DNA of 64,000 nucleotides from CAZGNZ01 sp964527215. Lineage in GTDB: Bacteria; Fidelibacterota; Marinisomatia; SCGC-AAA003-L08; JACNLC01. The notes below the pieces were generated by a model. It did not search any database, was not told the DNA's origin, and saw only the letters and a list, made by a program, of their open reading frames with translations. A program made the position numbers and the translations under genes. Of the stretch, positions 19,020-28,089 are shown piece by piece; position 1 is the stretch's first letter; every line of letters begins with the position of its first letter. The stretch spans positions 124,001-188,000 of the forward strand of contig CAZGNZ010000001.1 in the NCBI GenBank assembly GCA_964527215.1, in the 5' to 3' direction.

Positions 19020-20015
19020 ATGAATCCTCCTGAAAAAACAATGACCCTGCGCGAACTGATTCAATTGATCCGGCGTAAAATTCTGCTGATTGCCGCGATC
19101 ACGGTAACAACCTCCAGCTTGGCATTTATCTACGGGCTGGTGAAAACGCCCTATTATCGGTCAACTGTTTCAATGTATCCTGTAAGTGATGAAGGGAACC
19201 TGAATGCATCTATGAACGGGCTGCAGGGAATAGCCAGTGCCTTCGGGTACAGCGTGGGCTCCGGCAGCTCAGCATTTTACATACCGGATCTGGTGAACAG
19301 CCGGCGGCTGCTGCGAAGTGTTCTGGATCATCAGTGGCAGAATGAAAAATTCGACCGGCCGGTAGATCTGGTGACGTATCTGGAAGTCGAAAAATCCATT
19401 GTGTATCGACTGAAGCTGCTCATCAGGGACGTGTTCACGGACATTCCTGATCAGACAGCAAAAATCTACGAGATTTCCCTGGAAGAGCTGAGTGAGTTGA
19501 TTTCTGTAAAAGAAGAGGATTCCGGCCTGTTCACGATCTCGGTTTTGTCGGAAGAACCCCGGATGTCTGCAGATATCGCCAATTACATTGCAGGATTTAT
19601 CCAAACGTATATTGAGAAATACCTGAATGTGAAAGCCACCCGGAACCGTGAATTTATTGATGAAAGACTGCGCAGTGCCGAAGACGACCTCAGGCTTTCT
19701 GAGGAACAGCTGACAGAGTTTAGACAGCAAAACCCCATTGCATTGGATACACCCGAAAAACAGCTGGAAAGGGCCAGGCTGCTGCGCAATGTGCAGGTAA
19801 ACCAGGAAGTGTATGTAACCCTGCGTCAGCAGTTCGAACTAGCAAAACTGGAAGAATTAAAAGAAAAACCCGCAGTCAACGTTCTTGATCCGGGTGAACC
19901 ACCGGTAAAAAGTGCCAAACCCCGAAGACTGCTGATTCTGTTTACAACCTTTATGGTCACAGTGCTTCTGTCGGTTTCAGGGATTGCACTGAACGAATCT
20001 TATCTGAAAAACTGA
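19020..20015 (+). CDS. Wzz-type polysaccharide chain-length determinant
   Basis: 331-residue polysaccharide co-polymerase. A cytoplasmic N-terminus (TLRELIQLIRRKILL) leads into a first transmembrane helix (about 18-38). A periplasmic domain with coiled coil follows (about 200-270, DERLRSAEDDLRLSEEQLTEF), then a PxxP-containing stretch and a second helix (LLILFTTFMVTVLLSVSGIAL). No C-terminal tyrosine-kinase domain is fused, so it is a Wzz/PCP-1-like form. It sits 9 bp before the polymerase-like gene, the expected functional partner. Confidence 0.85.
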   Translation: MNPPEKTMTLRELIQLIRRKILLIAAITVTTSSLAFIYGLVKTPYYRSTVSMYPVSDEGNLNASMNGLQGIASAFGYSVGSGSSAFYIPDLVNSRRLLRSVLDHQWQNEKFDRPVDLVTYLEVEKSIVYRLKLLIRDVFTDIPDQTAKIYEISLEELSELISVKEEDSGLFTISVLSEEPRMSADIANYIAGFIQTYIEKYLNVKATRNREFIDERLRSAEDDLRLSEEQLTEFRQQNPIALDTPEKQLERARLLRNVQVNQEVYVTLRQQFELAKLEELKEKPAVNVLDPGEPPVKSAKPRRLLILFTTFMVTVLLSVSGIALNESYLKN

Positions 20016-20024
20016 TCTGTCCGT

Positions 20025-21266
20025 TTGTATTCGATTGCCTATATCTGTCTTTTTTCAGTTGTATTTTTCGCATCCCGGAAGTTGACGGGGCATTATCTGT
20101 CTCCGCCTGCCCTGATAACACTGCAATGGACCTTTTTTCTGGTTTTTGCCCTGGCCGCAGGATTCCGGTATATTGAAGACGGCATGGAACTTATCCTGCT
20201 GTTTACGGTGTTTTTTCTGCTTGGTTTTTATACCCTCAAATACCCCGACAAAGTACTGGATGTCCGTATATCCATTCAGCAGTCCCGGTTTTTCAGCCTG
20301 CTTCTGCTGAGTCAGATTGTCTCACTTACCGGTGCATTTCTGTATCTGAAAACCATTATTGAAGCAGTAGGATCAATTCAGACGATGTTCATCATCGGAG
20401 GGATTGTCCGCGAAAATATCCAGTTGGGGGAGATAGACATCCCGCTTATGATTCGAGTACTGAGCTATTTTGTATTTCCCAATCTGATTCTGTCATTTCT
20501 TTACTTTTTTCTCTACAGACGAAAATATTTCATCTGGCTGACAGCGCTCAACATCTTAATCATCACTTTTGCAATGATGGGACGTTTCTATCTGCTCCTC
20601 GGCATGTTATTTTCTTTCTGGTGCTGGTATTTTGGAATCAGTATGTTTCAAAACCGGAAACTTCGAAGCGTGGATGTAAAAATCCTGAAAATTATACCTG
20701 TCGTTCTGCTGGCCGTATTTATCAGTTTTGCCGGTATTGAACGCATTCGAATCGGTGAACAGTATGAAATTCGGGATTATGTCACACTGATCGACAAGAT
20801 TCCCGTATATACATCCGGACAGATTTCTGCCCTGGGATATTTTAACACTCATTATCAAAACGAAGACCTGCTGTGGGGACAAATGATGTTCAGCGGAATA
20901 TTTGATCTGTTGAAAATAGCAGATCGTCCGCCTGGTCTGTATCGGGATTTCATTATTGTTTCAGATCGCGGTGATGAAGGAAATGTTTTTACAGGTTTCC
21001 GAGTGTTTATGGATGATTTCAGCTATCCGGGGTTTTTCCTGATATCATATCTTATCGGCTTATTCTGCTCAGTGTGCTACTATAAGATAACGCGGGAAAG
21101 ACGGTTTTTCTTTTATCTGAACTCGTCCTATTTTTTTACATTTCTTGTCTGGTTGTTTGTTACCAGTATTACAATATACAACTCAATGATTTTTGGTCTG
21201 TTTTATCTGAATCTGTTTGTCTGGTTTCTGCGACCGGAAGCCGAATACAGTAATCATGCATCCTGA
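20025..21266 (+). CDS. O-antigen/capsule polymerase-like membrane protein (Wzy-like)
   Basis: 413-residue, very hydrophobic protein with about 11-12 predicted helices and one larger loop (about 240-310, IRIGEQYEIRDYVTLIDKIPVYTSGQ). This is the topology of Wzy-type polymerases, which have little sequence conservation. A TTG start is used, 9 bp after the wzz stop, and no ATG lies close by. Function is inferred from topology and position between Wzz and a flippase-like gene. Confidence 0.65.
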   Translation: MYSIAYICLFSVVFFASRKLTGHYLSPPALITLQWTFFLVFALAAGFRYIEDGMELILLFTVFFLLGFYTLKYPDKVLDVRISIQQSRFFSLLLLSQIVSLTGAFLYLKTIIEAVGSIQTMFIIGGIVRENIQLGEIDIPLMIRVLSYFVFPNLILSFLYFFLYRRKYFIWLTALNILIITFAMMGRFYLLLGMLFSFWCWYFGISMFQNRKLRSVDVKILKIIPVVLLAVFISFAGIERIRIGEQYEIRDYVTLIDKIPVYTSGQISALGYFNTHYQNEDLLWGQMMFSGIFDLLKIADRPPGLYRDFIIVSDRGDEGNVFTGFRVFMDDFSYPGFFLISYLIGLFCSVCYYKITRERRFFFYLNSSYFFTFLVWLFVTSITIYNSMIFGLFYLNLFVWFLRPEAEYSNHAS

Positions 21267-22465
21267 TGTGGCACAAGGCTAAAAGTATCATCACTTTACT
21301 GGGCTCGGGAGTGTTTGCCACAATCGGGCTGGTACTTATTGCCTCCAACCGCTGGAGCATTCTCAGTGCTGAGGATGTTGTCTTTATTCTGTTGTTTTTC
21401 CAATGGCAGGTATGGGGACTGACCATATGCAAGATGGGCACTGATCAAACAGTTTTCGCTCTTGTGACATCAAAGCCGGGATGCACTTTGGGTCTCGGGC
21501 GGTTTATGGCTTTGAGAAGTATTCCGCTTGTCCTGGGATTCACGTTGTTAATGGCAGTTGTGTTTAACGGATTGGTGGCAGCTATAGCCGGTCTGTCAAT
21601 ACTGTTGGATGTGGCTGCTTCCATCATGAGTTCAGAGTTGAATGCGCATCAGAAATTCAGAATCACGGCAACGGCCAATCTTCTGAACTATCCGTTGTTT
21701 TTTCTGCTGCTGCTGGTCTTCTCTTTTTGGATGTCTCTGGATCGCAATCTCACACTGCTGCTTTTTTTATCATCAAGCATCATTCGGTTTGTGTGGCTTG
21801 CCGGATTCCACAGAAAGACCCGCGGCAATGAGGTAATAGTGTCGCAGATCGTATTGGAAATGGGATTGCAGCAGGCAATGAATTATCTCCTCTTCCGGTT
21901 CGATTTGATTATCATCAGTGTCTCTCTTAAACTGGGGGAAATGGGGATGTCCGATCACATTGCAAATCAATATCTGTATCTGGCAAAATATCCGGAACTG
22001 ATATCAAAAGCGGTGATGTATGCCGGATTTGTTCTGTTTCCGGTATTGTTTATCCAAAAGCCGATTCGACGGAAAATTCAAAAGGTTCGTATCAACAGAC
22101 AGTTACTGGTTCTTGCCGGGTACTGTCTCGCCGTTCTGGCAGGAAGCATGCTCTACATTTTTCTGTGGAATCAGCCAGAGGAACTGAACCGATCCTGGAT
22201 AATTCCTTTTGCTGTCCATGGCCTGTTTGTAATGCCGGTGAATCTGCTGACATACTCCATGCTGAGACAGGGACACATACGGCGTATCAACCGGAATCTT
22301 GTTATCAGTCTGACGTTGGCAGCTTTGCTGACTGTCGGCATGTTTTTTACACGATCCACCACCCTGCTGCTCTGGCTGGTACCTGTTCAATTGGGAATAT
22401 TCACTCTGCAGGGATTGTTTTGCAGCTGGGGAAGCCCAAAATCCATTTATCGAAATGTAAATTGA
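21266..22465 (+). CDS. Second flippase-like multi-pass membrane protein
   Basis: 399 residues with about 11-12 helices. Segments such as GLTICKMGTDQTVFALVTS, IAGLSILLDVAASIMSSELNA and NYLLFRFDLIIISVSLKLGEMG resemble Wzx/MATE-like polysaccharide transporters, but more weakly than the protein at 17580. The start codon abuts the previous stop (1-bp overlap). It may handle a second lipid-linked intermediate, or be the true repeat-unit flippase with the earlier copy doing another job. Neither can be decided from sequence. Confidence 0.6.
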   Translation: MWHKAKSIITLLGSGVFATIGLVLIASNRWSILSAEDVVFILLFFQWQVWGLTICKMGTDQTVFALVTSKPGCTLGLGRFMALRSIPLVLGFTLLMAVVFNGLVAAIAGLSILLDVAASIMSSELNAHQKFRITATANLLNYPLFFLLLLVFSFWMSLDRNLTLLLFLSSSIIRFVWLAGFHRKTRGNEVIVSQIVLEMGLQQAMNYLLFRFDLIIISVSLKLGEMGMSDHIANQYLYLAKYPELISKAVMYAGFVLFPVLFIQKPIRRKIQKVRINRQLLVLAGYCLAVLAGSMLYIFLWNQPEELNRSWIIPFAVHGLFVMPVNLLTYSMLRQGHIRRINRNLVISLTLAALLTVGMFFTRSTTLLLWLVPVQLGIFTLQGLFCSWGSPKSIYRNVN

Positions 22466-22478
22466 GCAGGGATACTAT

Positions 22479-23579
22479 ATGCCGGTCCTGAAGAAAATTC
22501 TATTTCTGCCCAAATATGCTCCTGCCGGCGCAAGTTCCAGGTATCGGACTTTTCAGTTTTTGGATCTTTTCCGTCAACAGGGAATCCATGCAGATGCTGT
22601 ACCCTTTTTCAGTGACAGTTATGTAAAACATCTCTATTTTCATGAGCCCCTGAAGAAGATACTGAAGCTTCCGTGGTACTATCTGAGACGCATCGATAAT
22701 GTTTTGAGAGCGGGAAAATATGATCTGGTTTTTATCGAAAAGGAACTGATACCCTATTTCCCAGGAATTCTTGAACAGTATCTGTACAGGAGAAATATCC
22801 CTTACATACTTGATTATGACGATGCAGTATTTCATCATTATGATCAGAGCAGGGGATTGGGACGATTGTTTGCCGGGAAAATTCCGCGTATTCTCAGTAA
22901 AGCGAACGGTGTGATTGCTGGCAGTCCGTATCTGGCAGAGTATGCACAGCGATTTTCCGATAATGTCATTGAGATACCTACCGTAATCGATCTGCAGAAG
23001 TACCAATCACCAAAATCGGAATTTGGACAAACACCTGTGTTCGGCTGGCTGGGTTCTCCTTCCACCACTCATTACATCAACGGTTTAATTCCGCAAATAT
23101 CAGAATTTCTTACCCGGTCCGGCAGCTGCATTCATCTAATAGGGTATGATTCATCTGCCTGGAAATGGGGACAGCAGGCCGCGATTCGAATTATTCCGTG
23201 GTCAGCAGAGGGTGAAATATCTGAAATAATGAAGTTGGATGTTGGATTGATGCCGCTGGATGATACACTCTGGTCAAAAGGAAAATGCGGATTTAAGCTG
23301 ATTCAGTATATGGCATGCGGTTTACCGGTTATTGCTTCCGATATAGGTGTGAATCGTAAATTAATCGAACCTGGCCGGAACGGATTTCTGGTGAATACAC
23401 GGAACGACTGGATTGAAGCGATGCAATACACCATGGAGCATAAAGGAAGATTGGCTGAAATGGGGCAGGAGGGTCGGAAAAAGGTCGAAGAGAAGTATAA
23501 TCGCGATGCCGTATTTCCTGTGATGCTGGCGTTTTTGAAAAACTGTCTGAACAGGAAAGGACAGGTACGACACTTTTGA
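22479..23579 (+). CDS. Glycosyltransferase, GT4-like (GT-B fold)
   Basis: 366-residue retaining glycosyltransferase candidate of the polysaccharide locus. The N-domain starts KKILFLPKYAPAGASSRYRTFQFLDLF. The C-domain has FGWLGSPSTTHYI and IIPWSAEGEISEIMKLDVGLMPLDD. The nucleotide-binding CGFKLIQYMACGLPVIASDIGVNRKLIEPGRNGFLV follows, with the K...E-type signature region altered to K-L-I-Q. Sugar donor and acceptor unknown. It overlaps the next gene's TTG by 4 bp. Confidence 0.85.
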   Translation: MPVLKKILFLPKYAPAGASSRYRTFQFLDLFRQQGIHADAVPFFSDSYVKHLYFHEPLKKILKLPWYYLRRIDNVLRAGKYDLVFIEKELIPYFPGILEQYLYRRNIPYILDYDDAVFHHYDQSRGLGRLFAGKIPRILSKANGVIAGSPYLAEYAQRFSDNVIEIPTVIDLQKYQSPKSEFGQTPVFGWLGSPSTTHYINGLIPQISEFLTRSGSCIHLIGYDSSAWKWGQQAAIRIIPWSAEGEISEIMKLDVGLMPLDDTLWSKGKCGFKLIQYMACGLPVIASDIGVNRKLIEPGRNGFLVNTRNDWIEAMQYTMEHKGRLAEMGQEGRKKVEEKYNRDAVFPVMLAFLKNCLNRKGQVRHF

Positions 23580-24724
23580 AATTAAAAACCAAAATGAAAA
23601 TCCTATTTGTTTCCAATACGTCCTGGTATCTTTTTAATTTTCGAAAACAACTGCTGAGCGAACTGGTTGAAATGGGAGTCGAGGTTCACGCTCTGGCTCC
23701 TTATGACCGGTATAGTGAAGGACTCAGGAAAATAGGTGTTTCTTATCATCATATCTCACTGTCGCGATCTGGAATCAATCCGTTACTGGATGTTGTTTTT
23801 GCACTTCGTCTGCTTCGATTTTATTTTTCGCTGCGGCCGAATATTGTTCATCATTTCACCATAAAACCAGTCATTTTCGGCAGTATTACAGCTAATCTTT
23901 TTAAAAATATCAAAGTCGTGAATGCGATCCCGGGACTGGGGTATTCATTTAATCAAAAAGGCTTTATTCATAAGATTGTGAAGCTGCTGTACAGAGTGGC
24001 AAACCGACCGGAAAGTCAGTATATATTCCAGAATCCTGATGATCAGGCATTGTTTCTGTCCAATCGATTCTGCTGCCCTGAGCAGTGTCACCTTATTCTC
24101 AGTTCCGGTGTTGATACGGAATGGTTCAAACCGGCCAATTCTTCCAGTCGAATGGTTCGGTTCGGACTGATGGGACGAATGCTGAAAAGCAAGGGAGTTG
24201 AGTTGTATGTGGATGCAGCGAAGGCAGTGCATGATGCCGTTCCCAACACAATTTTCCAGATTTTGGGTGATCCCGATGACGGACATCCGGACAGTGTATC
24301 CCGTGACTGGCTGGAATCGCTGTCCATAAATTATGATTATATTATCTGGGAACCTCATTTGGATGATGTGCGGCCCTTCTTTGGAAATATTGATATATTC
24401 GTACTGCCGACCTATTACCCGGAAGGCGTTCCCAGGTCTCTGACAGAAGCAGCAGCCTCCGGTCTGCCTCTGATTGCAACGGATACGCCGGGATGCAGAG
24501 AGATAATTTCTGACGGCTGCAATGGATACATGGTGCCGGTCAAAAATCTTGAACTGCTAACGGATCGTATGATGAAACTGGCTAGAGATACTGGGCTCAG
24601 GGCTGAAATGGGACAAGCCAGCCGAATGACCGCAAAGGAGAAATTCAGAGTTCAGGAAATCAATCGAATGACCCGGAATGTGTATCAGCTGCTCGGCTGC
24701 CGGGTCGACAGCCCTTCGGATTAG
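23576..24724 (+). CDS. Glycosyltransferase, GT4 family
   Basis: 382-residue GT-B glycosyltransferase related to the PglA/WbpY-type enzymes that extend undecaprenyl-linked oligosaccharides. The N-domain reads KILFVSNTSWYLFNFRKQLLSEL, then RPNIVHHFTIKPVIFGSI and NAIPGLGYSF. The C-domain has FGLMGRMLKSKGVELYVDAAK and the EX7E-type PEGVPRSLTEAAASGLPLIATDTPGCREII. The TTG start at 23576 overlaps the upstream stop. An in-frame ATG at 23594 is an equally possible start, neither having a strong ribosome-binding site. Last gene before the 3.3-kb repeat block. Confidence 0.88.
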   Translation: MKLKTKMKILFVSNTSWYLFNFRKQLLSELVEMGVEVHALAPYDRYSEGLRKIGVSYHHISLSRSGINPLLDVVFALRLLRFYFSLRPNIVHHFTIKPVIFGSITANLFKNIKVVNAIPGLGYSFNQKGFIHKIVKLLYRVANRPESQYIFQNPDDQALFLSNRFCCPEQCHLILSSGVDTEWFKPANSSSRMVRFGLMGRMLKSKGVELYVDAAKAVHDAVPNTIFQILGDPDDGHPDSVSRDWLESLSINYDYIIWEPHLDDVRPFFGNIDIFVLPTYYPEGVPRSLTEAAASGLPLIATDTPGCREIISDGCNGYMVPVKNLELLTDRMMKLARDTGLRAEMGQASRMTAKEKFRVQEINRMTRNVYQLLGCRVDSPSD

Positions 24725-24969
24725 GAAATTATTGATCTTCCGACTGCATGCTTTTGTTTCGCGCACAAAAAACATTGTTACACTTTTAAGGCAGAGTATT
24801 TTTTAACTGCCGCCAGGCAGCCGGCCGTCTTCTGCCAACTGACCACTTTCCAGGTCCATTCAGCCGCGCCCTATTGGGAAGTCCAACTCAACGACTCAAC
24901 CAGTCGATCACACCCCGCCAGCGAAACCCCGTTCTACTAAAATACTATTTCACCAAGTCCCCACGTCCA

Positions 24970-26371
24970 CCCATCCCAAACCCCCACCCACCTCCGGGGA
25001 ATACGCCATATGGCAGAGGCATTCAGGATGCAGCTATCCCCGTCCAACAGCAGACTTCTGCCGGAGAAAAAATGTATTCGAGTACTCTCCTGTACTATTA
25101 CTATGCGTTCTGAACGATAATTCGGACGGCAAACGTTGGTAAATGGGTAATAGCATCTTGGGAATTGGTCATCACGGACTGCAATCCCGACTGACGGTTG
25201 ACCACTTTCCAGGTCCACTCAGCTGCGCCCTATTGGGAAGTCCAACTCAACGACTCAACAGTCGATCACACCCCGCCAGCGAAACCCCATTCGACCATTA
25301 TACCATTCTACGATTACACCAATATCCACCTCGACACCATCCGGTTAGGGCAGCCTTACTCAACGACTCAACCCTTACATCATTTTACCAAGTCCCCACA
25401 TCCACCCATCCCAAACCCCCACCCACCTCCGGGGAATACGCCATATGGCAAGGATTCAGGATATAGCTATCCCCGTCCAACAGCAGACTTCTGCCGGAGA
25501 AAAAAATGTATTCGAGCACTCTTCTGTATTATTACTATGCATTCTGAACGATAATTCGGACGGAAATCGACCTGGAGTTGGAACAGGAAATCCGAAATTT
25601 GAAATTGGAAAGTCACAATCAAGGGCATACGACTGACAACTGACGACTTACCATTCCTGCAAAACAGTATAATGCCAGAAAGCCTAAATCAGCCACTTCA
25701 CCATCTCACTACTCAACGACACCCAGCTGGGAAACCCGACTCGACTACTCAACCTGTTTCTATCCGTTGCACCCCTTCAGGGTTCTTCCGTAATTCTATC
25801 CGGTTCCCGGGGCGATGCCCCGGGCTGGCGTATTTCAGCCCCTTCAGGGCTGTGGATCTGGATTAACCAAATGGTCTGTGGAACCACAGATTGAAGATTT
25901 TTCTCGAGATTCCCCATCCCAAACCCCCACCCACCTCCGGGGAATACGCCATATGGCAAGAGTTCTGGATATAGCAATCCCAAGTCCAACAGCAGACTTC
26001 TGCCGGAGAAAAAAATGTATTTGAGCACTCTCCTGTATTATTACTATGCATTCTGAACGATAGTTCGGACGGAAATCGTTGGTAAATGGGTAAAAGTATA
26101 TTGGTCATTGGTCATCATGGACTGCAATCCCGACTGCCAACTGACGACTTTTCAAGTCCACTCAGACGCGCCCTATTGGGTAGCCCAACTCAACAGCTCA
26201 AACAGTCGGTCGCACCCTGCCAGTGAAACCCCATTCGACCATAATACCATTACACGATTACACCAATATCCACCTCAACCACACCCAGCCAGAAAGACTT
26301 TCTCAACGACATAGCGACTCAAACAATCAACTAATGCACCATTATACTACTTCACCAAGTCCCCACGTTCA
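24970..26371. repeat. Higher-order repeat unit, copy A (about 1.4 kb)
   Basis: Contains cores at 24970, 25405 and 25913. The first ~330 bp match copy B at an offset of 1402 bp. After a divergent stretch at about 25300-25400 the match resumes at an offset of 1425 bp. The stretch 25672-25866 encodes the same 64-residue shadow peptide as 27097-27291, so the two copies are nearly or fully identical there, implying recent duplication or gene conversion. Confidence 0.85.
25806..25824. repeat. Perfect 8-bp-stem GC hairpin in beta linker, copy A
   Basis: CCCGGGGC and GCCCCGGG flank a GAT loop. Copies of the palindromic word CCCTTCAGGG lie on either side (about 25770 and 25838), giving a REP-like structure. 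Confidence 0.85.
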
Positions 26372-27795
26372 CCCATCCCAAACCCCCACCCACCTCCGGG
26401 GATTATGCCATTTGGCAGGGGCATTCAGGATGCAGCTATCCCCGTCCAACAGCAGACTTCTGCCGGAGAAAAAATGTATTCGAGTACTCTCCTGTACTAT
26501 TACTATGCGTTCTGAACGATAATTCGGACGGCAAACGTTGGTAAATGGGTAATAGCATCTTGGGAATTGGTCATCACGGACTGCAATCCCGACTGACGGT
26601 TGACCACTTTCCAGGTCCACTCAGCTGCGCCCTATTGGGAAGTCCAACTCAACGACTCAACAGTCGATCACACCCCGCCAGCGAAACCCCATTCGACCAT
26701 TATACCATTCTACGATTACACCAATATCCACCTCGACCACACCCAGCCAGAAAGACTTTCTCAACAACATAGCGACTCAAACAATCAACTGATGCACCAT
26801 TATACTATTTCACCAAGTCCCCACGTCCACCCATCCCAAACCCCCACCCACCTCCGGGGAATACGCCATATGGCAAGGATTCAGGATATAGCTATCCCCG
26901 TCCAACAGCAGACTTCTGCCGGAGAAAAAAAAGTATTCGAGTACTCTCCTGTACTATTACTATGCGTTCTGAACGATAATTCGGACGGAAATCGACCTGG
27001 AGTTGGAACAGGAAATCCGAAATTTGAAATTGGAAAGTCACAATCAAGGGCATACGACTGACAACTGACGACTTACCATTCCTGCAAAACAGTATAATGC
27101 CAGAAAGCCTAAATCAGCCACTTCACCATCTCACTACTCAACGACACCCAGCTGGGAAACCCGACTCGACTACTCAACCTGTTTCTATCCGTTGCACCCC
27201 TTCAGGGTTCTTCCGTAATTCTATCCGGTTCCCGGGGCGATGCCCCGGGCTGGCGTATTTCAGCCCCTTCAGGGCTGTGGATCTGGATTAACCAAATGGT
27301 CTGTGGAACCACAGATTGAAGATTTTTCTCGAGATTCCCCATCCCAAACCCCCACCCACCTCCGGGGAATACGCCATATGGCAAGGATTCAGGATATAGC
27401 TATCCCCGTCCAACAGCAGACTTCTGCCGGAGAAAAAAATGTATTCGAGCACTCTTCTGTATTATTACTATGCATTCTGAACGATAATTCGGACGAATAT
27501 CGTTGGTAAATGGGTAATAGAATCTTGGTAATTGGTCATCACGGACTGCAATCCCGACTGACGACTGACCACTTTCCAGGTCCACTCACATGCGCCCTAT
27601 TGGGAAGTCCAACTCAACAGCTCAACCAGTCGATCACACCCTGCCAGCGAAACCCCGTTCGACCATAATACCATTACACGATTACACCAATATCCACCTC
27701 AACCACACCCAGCCAGAAAGACTTTCTCAACGACATAGCGACTCAAACAATCAACTAATGCACCATTATACTACTTCACCAAGTCCCCACGTTCA
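26372..27795. repeat. Higher-order repeat unit, copy B (about 1.4 kb)
   Basis: Direct repeat of copy A, with cores at 26372, 26830 and 27338. A third, truncated unit starts at 27796 with the same GGGGATTATGCCATTTGGCA variant found at the start of copy B, and ends about 28038. Confidence 0.85.
27231..27249. repeat. Perfect 8-bp-stem GC hairpin in beta linker, copy B
   Basis: Same hairpin and flanking CCCTTCAGGG words as at 25806-25824, offset exactly 1425 bp. Confidence 0.85.
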
Positions 27796-28089
27796 CCCAT
27801 CCCAAACCCCCACCCACCTCCGGGGATTATGCCATTTGGCAGGGGCATTCAGGATGCAGCTATCCCCGTCCAACAGCAGACTTCTGCCGGAGAAAAAAAT
27901 GTATTTGAGCACTCTCCTGTATTATTACTATGCATTCTGAACGATAATTCGGACGGAAATCGTTGGTAAATGGGGAAAAGTATATTGGTCATTGGTTATC
28001 ACGGACTGCAATCCCGACTGACGACTGACCACTGACCTAATTCCTACCGAGCAACTGTATCGCTGTATTAAATTTATCGACTATTTTTT

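Larger units (their letters stand above)
24833..28038. repeat. 3.2-kb nested repeat block without genes, inside the polysaccharide locus
   Basis: Between the glycosyltransferase stop (24724) and the WecA-like start (28090) there is no convincing gene; ORFs on both strands are short and simply repeat with the DNA. A core of about 160 bp occurs seven times, its C-rich start at 24970, 25405, 25913, 26372, 26830, 27338 and 27796 (spacings 435, 508, 459, 458, 508, 458). Cores are joined by an alpha linker (tail ACTGACNACTGACC-like, then CGCCCTATTGGGAAGTCCAA-type sequence) or a beta linker (25562-25912, 26988-27337). The beta linker has a TTTGAAATTGGAAA-like stretch and a GC hairpin. The pattern is a three-core higher-order unit, present twice in full and once cut short. 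Units are too long and too similar in their linkers for CRISPR. Confidence 0.9.

Noticed and set aside
24833..28038. CRISPR array or many small genes in the repeat block
   Set aside because: Units are 435-508 bp apart with repeated, not unique, linkers, and there are no cas genes. The short ORFs on both strands repeat because the DNA repeats and show no ribosome-binding sites or known domains.
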